Notes: generated by a model from the sequence alone, not told the origin. A stretch of 34,439 nt of DNA from a bacterium (GCA_009885735.1 VFKD01000620.1:1-34439), one strand, 5' to 3'; shown: positions 9,195 through 18,224, counted from the first letter of the stretch. Numbers and translations are program-made.

Positions 9195-9235
9195 GCCGTT
9201 AAGGTGTTTTCGCGTTCTTCGCGTACTTCGTGGTT
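9195..9235. repeat. 41-bp exact direct repeat, copy 2
   Basis: Identical to 9048-9088; lies directly upstream of the Res-like gene. Confidence 0.95.
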
Positions 9236-9243
9236 AATCGCCG

Positions 9244-11913
9244 TTGAATAGGCACGTCAACGCTATCTCAGGAAGGCTCAGCCTCCGCGCTCCACAGCGT
9301 GAGTCCCTGGAGATTCTGGCGCGCGTCACTGACATTTTGCCGCCAAAGCATGGACACGATCTTTCCCAGGCGCTCTCCCTTATCCGGTCGGAGTTCCCAA
9401 CCGTCGAGGACTTCGAGCGTGACTTTCCGTCGCTCTGTTTCGCGCTGGCAACCGGAGTAGGCAAGACCCGCTTGATGGGGGCATTCATCGCCTACCTTCG
9501 GCTGGAGCACAAGATTCGGCACTTCTTCGTCCTCGCGCCGAACCTCACGATCTACACCAAGCTCATCGCCGACTTCACTCCAAACACACCGAAGTATGTC
9601 TTCCAGGGCATTGGAGAGTTCGCGTCCACGCCTCCAGAGATAATCACCGGCGATAACTATGACACGGGTCGAACTCTCTTCCGCTCACTGGAGGAACAGG
9701 TCCACATCAATATCTTCAATATCTCAAAGATCAACACTGAGGTGCGAGGCGGGGCATCACCTCGCATCCGGACGCTGTCGGAATACATTGGACAGAGCTA
9801 CTTTGATTACCTTGCCGGGCTGGATGATCTCGTGCTGCTGATGGACGAGTCGCATCGGTATCGCGCAAGCGCAGGCGTCAAAGCGATCAATGAGCTCAAA
9901 CCCATTCTTGGCCTGGAACTAACTGCAACGCCTCGAAGCGTTGGCGTGTCCGGCGCTCCTTTCAAGAACGTGATCTACTCCTATCCTCTCTCCGAGGCCA
10001 TGAAGCACGGGTTTGTTAAGGAACCCGCGGTGGTGACGAAAGAGGACTTCAAGCCGGAGAACTACTCCCCCGGGGAGATCGAGCTTATCAAACTTGAGGA
10101 CGGCGTTCGTGTACATGAACACACGAAGGTTCAGTTGGAGACCTATTCTCGGCAGTACGATGTGCCGCTGGTTCGCCCATTCATGCTGGTGGTGGCACAG
10201 GACACCACGCACGCCGACGAGCTTGAGAAGCTGATAAAGAGTGAGCGGTTCTTCGAGGGCAGGTATGCGGACAAGGTGATTACAGTCCACAGCAATCAAC
10301 AGGGCGAACTCAAAGACGAGATGGTGGAGCGCCTGCTAAAGGTTGAACACGCCCATGACGAACGAGCGCCGGAGATCGTTATTCACGTCAACAAGCTCGG
10401 CGAGGGCTGGGACGTCACGAATCTCTATACGATAGTTCCGCTGCGCCGCTTTGTAGCCGAGATACTGACAGAGCAGACCCTTGGGCGCGGTCTGCGACTG
10501 CCGTACGGCAAGCGAGTCGGCGTGGATGCGGTCGACACACTGCACATCGTCGCGCATGACAAGTTTGAGGCAATCATCAAGGCTGCCAAGGAGCCGAACT
10601 CCATCATTCGTAAGGGAGTGGTGATTGGCCGTGACATTCCAATCGAGCGGAAGCAGACTGTCACTGTCTCGCCGAACTTCACTCCGCAGGTTGCCTCGCC
10701 GGGCCAGCCTGCGCGCCAAGCCGCATTGGTCTACACAACTGCGGCGGAGAAGAGGGTCGCGGACATTACGGTCGAGACCGTCCGTCAGTTTGAGTATCTT
10801 CCACGCTCAGCCGATCTCACGCGTCCAGAGGTGATGGCCCAGGTTGTTCGCGAGGTGCAGGCAGCCTATGACATCGGTCAGCCGCTTCAAGGCGCGCTCG
10901 AAGGCATCGAATCTGAACCGCCTGTCGACGTTACGACAATTGCCCACCACGTGATTGCCAGAATTGCTGATCTCACTATTGGTATCCCTCGCATCGTGAT
11001 GCAGCCGACGGGTGAGGTAACGATTCGCTATCGTGACTTTGATCTGGATGCGCGGTCCATCCACGTGCAGCCGGTAGACCAGAACCTGCTCGTACAATCA
11101 CTCTCGTCCGATCGCCGCTGGAGCCTTCAGGGCGGGGAGTTGCTTCAGTCGGAACCTCGCCTGGAAAACTACTTGATCAGCGGACTGTCGGACAAGTCGG
11201 ACGTTAACTACCAGGCCCACTCCGATCTGCTCTACAACCTGGCCGCACAGATGGTTCATAGGCTTCAGTCGTATCTGCCGGACGAGGCGGCTGTGCTGAA
11301 TGCCTTGGTCTATCATCGGCGAACTCTAGTAGATTCCATTCACGCCCAGATGTTGGAGCACCAGTCGGAAGTTGATGTCGAGTATGAGGCGAAAGTGAGC
11401 AAGGGCTTCACAGTTCTACGCTCGAACAGCTTCGACGCATTGGCGGCGGACGAAGCCGTCGACTATCGAAACGAGGTCGCGGAGAAGCTGCTCATCCGGG
11501 GAATGTCGTTCGGCGGATTTGCCAGGTGCCTCTACCCAGTGCAGAAGTTCCAATCGGACGCGGAGCGTCGGTTCGCCGTGGTCTTGGAGAACGAGCCCGG
11601 CGCCCTGAGGTGGTTCAAGCCGGCTCCAAGGCAGTTTCCTCTCTATCTGAAGGACAAGCAATATGAACCGGACTTCGTGGTGGAGACGAATGCTGCAAAG
11701 CTTCTGGTAGAGACCAAGAAGAGTGATTTGTTGACGGATGCAGACGTGCTGGCCAAGGCCAATGCGGCATTCCAGTGGTGCAAGCATGCCACTGCACACG
11801 CCAGCGAGCACGGCGACAAGCCTTGGACCTATCTCCTCATTCCGGACAACGCCATCACGCATGCCTCTACCCTGGCGGGCCTCACGGCTTCATTCACGTA
11901 CCACCCAGTGTAG
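9244..11913 (+). CDS. Type III restriction enzyme Res-like SF2 helicase with C-terminal PD-(D/E)XK nuclease
   Basis: Walker A ATGVGKTRLM, motif II LLMDESHRYRAS, ELTATPRS, QTLGRGLRLP; C-terminal YEPDFVVETNAAKLLVETKK. TTG start with an in-frame TAA from the repeat just upstream. Confidence 0.9.
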   Translation: MNRHVNAISGRLSLRAPQRESLEILARVTDILPPKHGHDLSQALSLIRSEFPTVEDFERDFPSLCFALATGVGKTRLMGAFIAYLRLEHKIRHFFVLAPNLTIYTKLIADFTPNTPKYVFQGIGEFASTPPEIITGDNYDTGRTLFRSLEEQVHINIFNISKINTEVRGGASPRIRTLSEYIGQSYFDYLAGLDDLVLLMDESHRYRASAGVKAINELKPILGLELTATPRSVGVSGAPFKNVIYSYPLSEAMKHGFVKEPAVVTKEDFKPENYSPGEIELIKLEDGVRVHEHTKVQLETYSRQYDVPLVRPFMLVVAQDTTHADELEKLIKSERFFEGRYADKVITVHSNQQGELKDEMVERLLKVEHAHDERAPEIVIHVNKLGEGWDVTNLYTIVPLRRFVAEILTEQTLGRGLRLPYGKRVGVDAVDTLHIVAHDKFEAIIKAAKEPNSIIRKGVVIGRDIPIERKQTVTVSPNFTPQVASPGQPARQAALVYTTAAEKRVADITVETVRQFEYLPRSADLTRPEVMAQVVREVQAAYDIGQPLQGALEGIESEPPVDVTTIAHHVIARIADLTIGIPRIVMQPTGEVTIRYRDFDLDARSIHVQPVDQNLLVQSLSSDRRWSLQGGELLQSEPRLENYLISGLSDKSDVNYQAHSDLLYNLAAQMVHRLQSYLPDEAAVLNALVYHRRTLVDSIHAQMLEHQSEVDVEYEAKVSKGFTVLRSNSFDALAADEAVDYRNEVAEKLLIRGMSFGGFARCLYPVQKFQSDAERRFAVVLENEPGALRWFKPAPRQFPLYLKDKQYEPDFVVETNAAKLLVETKKSDLLTDADVLAKANAAFQWCKHATAHASEHGDKPWTYLLIPDNAITHASTLAGLTASFTYHPV

Positions 11914-11934
11914 TCGCAAACCCGACACAGCACC

Positions 11935-11967
11935 TCGGCCACCAGCCCAAGGCGGGCTAGTGGCCGA
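11935..11967. terminator. Strong hairpin after the Res-like gene, possible bidirectional terminator
   Basis: TCGGCCAC-c-AGCCC aaggc GGGCT-a-GTGGCCGA: 8 bp plus mismatch plus 5 bp stem, 5-nt loop, 22 nt after the stop. No obvious U-tract. Confidence 0.45.
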
Positions 11968-12070
11968 AGAAGAGATACCGCAACGAGCTCGTGGAGATCG
12001 CGCTCCCGACGAGCGCCACAGCCGCAACGACGACAATCACGACGTCGATCACGGCCCCGATCTTTCGCAT
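11957..12070 (-). CDS. Putative 37-aa single-TM small protein
   Basis: MRKIGAVIDVVIVVVAAVALVGSAISTSSLRYLFFGH; GGAGG upstream of ATG; hydrophobic core. Confidence 0.35.
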   Translation of the reverse strand: MRKIGAVIDVVIVVVAAVALVGSAISTSSLRYLFFGH

Positions 12071-12192
12071 TGTTCGTGGTTCCTCCGCGAAAAGTAGGTT
12101 CCACACCCGTGCTCGCGAAGAGATACCGGTTTCTCCGCCAACCGGTTAATGTGCCCACAATATGGTAGTAACACGGGCGAGGCTCCCGGCAA

Positions 12193-14052
12193 CTATGCGC
12201 GGACCGCGGCCTCCCGCTTCTCGGAGCGCCGCCGGAGGTTGGTGTCCAGGATGCGCTTGCGCATGCGGATGTTCTTTGGAGTGACCTCCACCAGTTCGTC
12301 CGGCCCAATATACTCAATGGCTCGGTCCAGGCTCATCACCGTGGGCGGCGTGAGCCGAACTGCCACGTCGCTGGTGCTGGCGCGCATGTTTGTGAGGTGC
12401 TTTATCTTGCAGATATTCACCTCCAGGTCGCCGTCGCGCTGGTGCTTGCCCACTATCATCCCTGGGTAGACCTCGGTGCCGGGCTCAATGAAGAGCGTGC
12501 CCCGTGCTTCGGCATTGCTCAGGCCGAAGGCAGTGGCGGGTCCATGGTCCGTCGCAATGAGCGAACCGGACCGTTCGAGGCCCAGATCTCCTGCGATGGG
12601 CTGGTAGCCGCCAAAGAGCGTGTTGAGAACGCCCGTGCCGCGCGTGAGGGTGATGAAGTCCGACCGGAAGCCCAGCAGTCCTCGGGTTGGAATGCGGTAC
12701 TCCACCGTGACGTGGCCGTCTCCCGGCGCGTGCATGTTCACCATGTCGCCCTTGCGACGCCCGAGCTGCTCGATAACCGCGCCCATATACTCCTCGGACA
12801 CCTCGACGGTAACCTCCTCGGTGGGCTCGCAGAGCACGCCATTAATCTCGCGATAGATCACCTCGGGCTGCGACACTTGCAGCTCATAGCCCTCGCGGCG
12901 CATCGCCTCGATGAGCACTGCCAGATGAAGTTCGCCGCGGCCCGACACCAGGAACGAGTCCGGGCTGTCGGTCTCCTGCACCCGGAGGCTCACATTCGTT
13001 TCAAGTTCGTGCATGAGCCTTTCTCGGATCTTGCGGCTCGTGCTCCACTGGCCCTCGCGGCCAGTAAATGGAGAGGTGTTCACCGCGAACGTCATCTGCA
13101 GCGTCGGTTCATCCACCGGAGTCATAGCGAGCGGCACCGGGACTTCCGCATCGGTCACGGTCTCGCCAATGGTGATGTCCGGTATTCCGCAGAACGACAC
13201 AATGTCGCCCGCTTCCGCGGTCTCGACCTCCACACGCTTCAGCCCCTCAAACACGAACAGGCCGGTGAGCTTGCCCTGCTTGTGCTCGCCCTGACGAGTG
13301 AGATACTTCACGGTTCGGTTCGGAACCATGGTTCCTGCGAATATCTTGCCCACTGCGATTCGCCCACGATAGTCGTCATAGGCCAGGTTACTCACAAGCA
13401 TGGCGAGGTGAGCCGTCGGGTCGCCGTGCGGAGCCGGGATGTGCGAGAGTATGGTTTCGAACAGCGGTCGAAGGTCCGGCGACAGCTTGCCTGCCTCCAT
13501 GCCCGAGATGCCGGCAAGCGCATTGCAATAGACAATGGGAAAGTCCAACTGCTGATCGTCCGCTCCGAGGTTCGCAAAGAGGTCGAACGTTGCATTGATG
13601 ACAAAGTCCGGTCGGGCGTCCGCACGGTCGATCTTGTTGACCACCACCACGGCTCGATGGCCGGCGCCGAGAGCCTTCTTGAGCACGAATCGCGTCTGCG
13701 GCATGGGACCTTCTACTGAGTCCACGAGCAAAAGGACGCCATCTACCATGCTCATGACTCGCTCGACCTCGCCGCCGAAGTCGGCGTGGCCGGGAGTGTC
13801 TACAATGTTGATCTTGATGGCCTCGGCAGCGGTCTCGTTCGAGCCGACCGGGTAGTAGAGAACGGCCGTGTTCTTCGAGACAATGGTGATGCCGCGCTCG
13901 CGCTCCTGGTCCATCGAGTCCATCACCCGCTCGGCAAAGTGCTGGTTCGAGCGAAACACGTGGCCCTGACGCAGCATTGAGTCGACAAGGGTTGTCTTTC
14001 CGTGGTCTACGTGAGCAATGATCGCTATATTTCTAAGTGGCTTCAGTTTCAT
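12193..14052 (-). CDS. typA: Translational GTPase TypA/BipA
   Basis: MKLKPLRNIAIIAHVDHGKTTLVDSMLRQ, ERERGITI, VDTPGHADFGGEVERV, VVNKIDR; full-length TypA architecture. Confidence 0.97.
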   Translation of the reverse strand: MKLKPLRNIAIIAHVDHGKTTLVDSMLRQGHVFRSNQHFAERVMDSMDQERERGITIVSKNTAVLYYPVGSNETAAEAIKINIVDTPGHADFGGEVERVMSMVDGVLLLVDSVEGPMPQTRFVLKKALGAGHRAVVVVNKIDRADARPDFVINATFDLFANLGADDQQLDFPIVYCNALAGISGMEAGKLSPDLRPLFETILSHIPAPHGDPTAHLAMLVSNLAYDDYRGRIAVGKIFAGTMVPNRTVKYLTRQGEHKQGKLTGLFVFEGLKRVEVETAEAGDIVSFCGIPDITIGETVTDAEVPVPLAMTPVDEPTLQMTFAVNTSPFTGREGQWSTSRKIRERLMHELETNVSLRVQETDSPDSFLVSGRGELHLAVLIEAMRREGYELQVSQPEVIYREINGVLCEPTEEVTVEVSEEYMGAVIEQLGRRKGDMVNMHAPGDGHVTVEYRIPTRGLLGFRSDFITLTRGTGVLNTLFGGYQPIAGDLGLERSGSLIATDHGPATAFGLSNAEARGTLFIEPGTEVYPGMIVGKHQRDGDLEVNICKIKHLTNMRASTSDVAVRLTPPTVMSLDRAIEYIGPDELVEVTPKNIRMRKRILDTNLRRRSEKREAAVRA

Positions 14053-14099
14053 TCAGATGCTTTCTGCAAATCTACCGCACGCGCCTATCGCGCACGAAG

Positions 14100-14127
14100 C
14101 CGGCCCTCAGCGCGCCTGAGGCCGGCA
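14100..14127. promoter_or_regulatory. GC-rich hairpin in the intergenic region upstream of typA
   Basis: GCCGGC-c-CTCAG cgcgc CTGAG-GCCGGC: 11 bp stem with one bulge. Confidence 0.4.
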
Positions 14128-14292
14128 TCTTGCGATCATTGTACCGCACTCTCAACGTGCGCAAAGGGAGGAACCCACCGAGATCACAGAGAACCGTCGC
14201 GTTCCGAGGTCACAATATGCCGAAATCCGAGGACTAAACACACCTATGGCGTGGCGCGCTCCGCGCGAAATGCGTTCGTCCGTGCGTAGGGC

Positions 14293-14428
14293 GTGGGGCT
14301 TGCCCCACCCGGCGTCCATGCGACCCGCGTACAGAACAAAGTCGCCCTCCGGCGACTAAACAATGTCAGCCAGAGGGTGAGTCCACGGAGGTGGACTTCG
14401 TTCCGTTGTGAGGCGCGAATTCATTCGC
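14293..14428. repeat. Series of four short hairpins
   Basis: GTGGGGC-tt-GCCCCAC (14293-14308); GTCGCC-ctcc-GGCGAC (14341-14356); GTCCAC-ggag-GTGGAC (14381-14396); GCGAAT-tc-ATTCGC (14415-14428). Confidence 0.75.
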
Positions 14429-14510
14429 CGGCTGTTCAGGCAGGGATTCACGCTCAAAACGACCATACTCTTTCCTAGAATCGCACTTATGAGAGGAGAG
14501 GAACCACAAA

Positions 14511-15322
14511 TGGCAGGCAAATTAGCAGGAAAAGTCGCACTCGTCACTGGCGCGGCAAGAGGCCTTGGCCGCGCGTATGCACTGCACCTTGCGGACCTTG
14601 GCGCGCACGTTGTGGTGAACGACATCAACCTCCGTGCATTTGAGGAGTTTGACGAGGCAATCGAAGCCGAAAGCGTGGAGGCGGAAGTTCGCCTGCGCGG
14701 CGTTCGAGGATTGGGCATTCAAGCCGACGCCTCGAACAAGGCGGAGGTCGACGCGATGGTGGAGCAGATCGTCCGAGACCTGGGCCGCCTCGACATCCTG
14801 GTCTGCAACGCCGGCGGAATGCTTCGGCCCATTGAGCGCGGCAAGGCATCCGAGATGCCCGAGGACGACTTCCGTTTCATCATGGACGTGAACCTCTCTG
14901 CCACGGTCTTCTGCTGCCAGGCGGCAGCTCGGCCGATGAAGGCGCAAAGGAGCGGGAAGATCGTCAACGTGTCGTCCCAAGCAGGGCTGCGAGGCAACCT
15001 GACTGGAGACATGGCTGCGTACTGCACCGCGAAAGCCGCCATCACCGAATACACTCGACTGCTCGCAGGCGAACTGGGTCCGCACAACATCAACGTCAAC
15101 TGCATTGCGCCCGGCCTCATCCTCACCTCCCGAGCCAACGCCCAGTTTGGCCGCCATCTGCCCGAAAACCAGGCGAAGGCATCGGCGACCATCCCCCTCC
15201 GGCGCGTCGGCCTGCCAATCGACTGTGCTCGGGTGGTTGAGTTCCTCGCAACAGAGCTCTCGGACTATGTTACTGGTCAGTGCATTCCGGTTTGCGGCGG
15301 CATGGTGCTTTCGCCTTCCTGA
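14511..15322 (+). CDS. SDR family NAD(P)-dependent oxidoreductase
   Basis: VALVTGAARGLGRAYAL (TGxxxGxG), NAGG, NVSS...AAYCTAKAA (YxxxK). ATG at 14511 follows gagaggagagg; the track ORF begins upstream at 14408. Confidence 0.92.
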
Positions 15323-15408
15323 TGACACATCGACCCACAACGGTATTGCGATAGTCGGCATTCCATGATATGATCTAGTCATCAGTACCTGGCAACGGAG
15401 CGTGCAAC

Positions 15409-15990
15409 ATGGCAATTGTAGAGGCGCCGGACGCGAAGCAGAAAGTCTCGGTGCAGGAGTACCTCGTCCGCGAGCGGCAGGCAGAGTACCGCAGCGACTA
15501 CGTCTACGGAGATATCCGGGCGATGGCCGGCGGGAGCTTGCGGCACGGCATCATCAACTCAAACCTCAATACGCAAGTCAATCTGCGGTTGAAGGGCACG
15601 CCTTGCATATCCGTGCCTGGCATCGTTCAGATACTGGTAGATCCCAATGGACTGTACGTCTACCCGGATTTGACGGTGATATGCGACGAACCAGTACTCC
15701 TAGATGAGCATCAGGACATCGTGTTGAACCCTACGGTAGTCTTCGAGGTGCTTTCGCCCAGCACGGCGAGGTATGATCGCGGGCTGAAGGCAGATGGGTA
15801 TCGACAAATCGAGTCGCTCCAAGAGTTAGTCTTCATCTCGCAGACCGAGCCTCTCGTGGAGCAGTTCACGCGGAAGCAGGATGGGCTATGGGTGGCCACA
15901 TCAACCAAAGGACTAGACGGCGCGGTGGTGCTGGCGTCAATTGGCTGCACGCTGCTTCTCTCCGAGATCTACGAGCGCGTGACGTTCTGA
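15409..15990 (+). CDS. Uma2 family (DUF820) PD-(D/E)XK-like protein, copy 1
   Basis: SVQEYLVRERQAEYRSDYVYGDIRAMAGGS; VYPDLTVICD...VVFEVLSPSTARYDRGLKADGY. Confidence 0.9.
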   Translation: MAIVEAPDAKQKVSVQEYLVRERQAEYRSDYVYGDIRAMAGGSLRHGIINSNLNTQVNLRLKGTPCISVPGIVQILVDPNGLYVYPDLTVICDEPVLLDEHQDIVLNPTVVFEVLSPSTARYDRGLKADGYRQIESLQELVFISQTEPLVEQFTRKQDGLWVATSTKGLDGAVVLASIGCTLLLSEIYERVTF

Positions 15991-16020
15991 CGGCGAGAAC
16001 TGCGAGATTGGAGGCCGTAG

Positions 16021-16602
16021 ATGGCAATTGAAGTGCTTACCGAATACCCGTTGAATGTCTCCGTGGAGGAGTACCTCGTCCGCGAGCGGCAGGCCGAGTA
16101 CAAGAGCGAATACGTCTATGGCGAAATCCGCGCGATGGCCGGCGCCAGTCGCGCTCACATAACAATCGTGACAGACCTCACCGTCCTCATTGGGACGCAG
16201 CTGCGCGGAAAACGGTGTCAGGTGTTTAGCAGCGACCTAAAGGTTGCCGCCGATCCCGACGGATTCTACGTCTATCCTGACTTAACAGTCATCTGCGATA
16301 AGCCTGATGTGCTGGATGAATCACAGGGCATCGTGGTGAACCCGACTGTCATCTTCGAGGTTCTGTCACCCAGCACCGAGATTTACGACCGGGGCCAAAA
16401 ATCAGACGGCTATCGCCAGATCGAATCGCTACAAGAGTTGATCTTCATCTCGCAAACCGAGCCTCGCGTAGAGCAGTTCACCCGGAAGAAGGACGGGCAG
16501 TGGGTGTCCACGCTCACACAGGGTTTGGTCGGGGTGGTTACACTCGATTCGATAGGCTGCACCTTGCTCCTTTCTGAAGTCTATGAGCGAGTTAAGTTCT
16601 GA
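16021..16602 (+). CDS. Uma2 family PD-(D/E)XK-like protein, copy 2
   Basis: Paralogue of copy 1: SVEEYLVRERQAEYKSEYVYGEIRAMAGAS; YPDLTVIC...IFEVLSPSTEIYDRGQKSDGY. Confidence 0.9.
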   Translation: MAIEVLTEYPLNVSVEEYLVRERQAEYKSEYVYGEIRAMAGASRAHITIVTDLTVLIGTQLRGKRCQVFSSDLKVAADPDGFYVYPDLTVICDKPDVLDESQGIVVNPTVIFEVLSPSTEIYDRGQKSDGYRQIESLQELIFISQTEPRVEQFTRKKDGQWVSTLTQGLVGVVTLDSIGCTLLLSEVYERVKF

Positions 16603-16632
16603 TGAGATCCGTACGCACTTTGGAGGTTCGAA

Positions 16633-17220
16633 ATGGCGATTGAGGTTCTTGCGGAATACACCACCACAGTCTCTGTAGAGGAGTACCTCGTTCGCGAGCG
16701 GCAGGCCGCGTACAAGAGCGACTACGTCTACGGCGACATTCGCGCGATGGCTGGGGCAAGCTTTGCTCATACGTCGATCACAGCGAACGTAACCATCGCG
16801 CTGGGAACGCAGCTCAAGGGAACTCCGTGTCGAACACACTCCAACGACCTTAAAGTGGCTGCGGATCCCAGCGGACTGTACGTCTATCCGGACCTGACGA
16901 TCGTGTGCGGTCCGCCTCGCGCTCTCGATAATAGGAGAGACGTACTGCTAAATCCGACGGTTATCATCGAGGTGCTCTCGTCAAGCACCGAGACATACGA
17001 CCGCGGGACGAAGTCCGAGGGCTACAAACAGATCGAGTCGCTGCGTGAATATCTGCTGATCTCACAATCTGAACCTCGTGTGGAGCAGTACTCTCGGCAG
17101 GCGGACGGCCTGTGGCTGATGGCTACTGCCCGAGGAACGAATGGGGTGATACGCCTGGAGTCAATCCGCTGCACGCTAAGTCTCGCTGACGTCTACGAGG
17201 GCGTGGATTTCCAGCCGTAG
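16633..17220 (+). CDS. Uma2 family PD-(D/E)XK-like protein, copy 3
   Basis: Paralogue: SVEEYLVRERQAAYKSDYVYGDIRAMAGAS; YPDLTIVC...IIEVLSSSTETYDRGTKSEGY. Confidence 0.9.
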   Translation: MAIEVLAEYTTTVSVEEYLVRERQAAYKSDYVYGDIRAMAGASFAHTSITANVTIALGTQLKGTPCRTHSNDLKVAADPSGLYVYPDLTIVCGPPRALDNRRDVLLNPTVIIEVLSSSTETYDRGTKSEGYKQIESLREYLLISQSEPRVEQYSRQADGLWLMATARGTNGVIRLESIRCTLSLADVYEGVDFQP

Positions 17221-17327
17221 GAGCACCCCGTGCCAGTCAATACATGGGATCGCACGTTGACCCGCGAACTGGTGCTGACTCCTCGTTTCGACCCGCACAC
17301 TTACCGGATACAACCTACTCGCCTCTC

Positions 17328-18224
17328 TCATTTCGGCAGCCGCGGCCTCCGACGTCCCCCCAGCGACCCGGCTATCTTCCGAGAGACCTCCTTGGCGGTT
17401 CCAAGTGCATCCCGGTAGTACCGCGTAATCTCCGACTTCGTGGGCCTGCCGCCCGTGCGGTAGGCAAAGGTGAGCGCCCTTCCAAGAGCCGCCGTGCCGG
17501 CATACGCGATGGCGCCTCGTGCAACGAGCCCGAACCCACCGGGCACAAAGCCAATCACCTCTCTTGCTATCGCCTTCCATCCAAGCGCATTTCCGAGCAG
17601 CGGCGCCAAGTCGCGCGCACGCGCCCTGGCGTCCAGCGGAAGATTGTGAGCGGCTGCCAATCGAAAGAGCATCATCCCCTGGTTCTTGGTGAGCATAAGG
17701 ATGTCTGCAATCGCCCCGCCGGCAAGGAGCGGGCCGATGATTGGGATCACCCCTGGAAGGGCGTTCAGCATGGCAAACTCGGCGTTTGCCACCGCACAGT
17801 CGTGTACGATGCGCTGGCAGACCGACTCCCTAAAGCCCGGAAATCGGCGGGCCAGCGCCAGGGCAAGCTCTGGATGATCGTCTAGAATTCGCTCCCGCGC
17901 CCGATCCCAGTCACCTATTTCGTCGATGCAGTACGAGGTGTGGGAATCTGTGCTTACCGCCGACTTGACAGAGAGCATGATGTCGAACGATCCTGTCTCC
18001 TGCGGATATCCATCGAGCTCCGTTGAGCCGCTGAACGCGCGCAGCAAGGGACGAACTGTCTCGGGCTCGTCGCCGGGATAAAGCGCGTGCAGCAAAGATG
18101 CGCGCTCACTCTCGCTGCCAACCATTGCCAATGCGACCGAGCGCTGAGACTCGCGGATGATCTCGGCGACCGAGACCTCCTTGATGGTCTTCCAAAACGC
18201 CTTCGTATAATCGACGCGACCCAT
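17328..18224 (-). CDS. DUF697-like membrane-associated protein
   Basis: Hydrophobic segment LPGVIPIIGPLLAGGAIADILMLTKNQGMMLFRLAAAHN resembles DUF697; start at MGRVDYTKAFWKT preferred over the upstream track start 18275. Confidence 0.65.
   Translation of the reverse strand: MGRVDYTKAFWKTIKEVSVAEIIRESQRSVALAMVGSESERASLLHALYPGDEPETVRPLLRAFSGSTELDGYPQETGSFDIMLSVKSAVSTDSHTSYCIDEIGDWDRARERILDDHPELALALARRFPGFRESVCQRIVHDCAVANAEFAMLNALPGVIPIIGPLLAGGAIADILMLTKNQGMMLFRLAAAHNLPLDARARARDLAPLLGNALGWKAIAREVIGFVPGGFGLVARGAIAYAGTAALGRALTFAYRTGGRPTKSEITRYYRDALGTAKEVSRKIAGSLGGRRRPRLPK

Larger units (their letters stand above)
8404..9237. repeat. Cluster of about eight direct and inverted copies of TGAACCACGAAnnACGCGAAnnACGCGAAAAgg
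   Basis: Direct copies at 8404-8416 (partial), 8438-8473, 8537-8571, 8965-8990 (short) and 9103-9137; inverted copies at 8481-8512, 9048-9090 and 9195-9236. Confidence 0.9.

Noticed and set aside
8404-9237. CRISPR array
   Set aside because: Repeats occur in both orientations, vary in length, are irregularly spaced and are fused to coding starts and stops; no regular spacers.
8404-9243. Classical insertion sequence between mod and res
   Set aside because: No transposase-like ORF and no clear terminal inverted repeats with target duplication bounding the segment.
1440-11913. Canonical DISARM or BREX assignment
   Set aside because: No DrmA/DrmB/DrmC-like or PglZ/BrxC-like protein among the ORFs; only the SNF2 helicase plus methyltransferase pairing is shared with DISARM class 1.
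12397-13719. 440-aa plus-strand ORF opposite typA
   Set aside because: Antisense shadow of a strongly conserved gene; no domain-like features.
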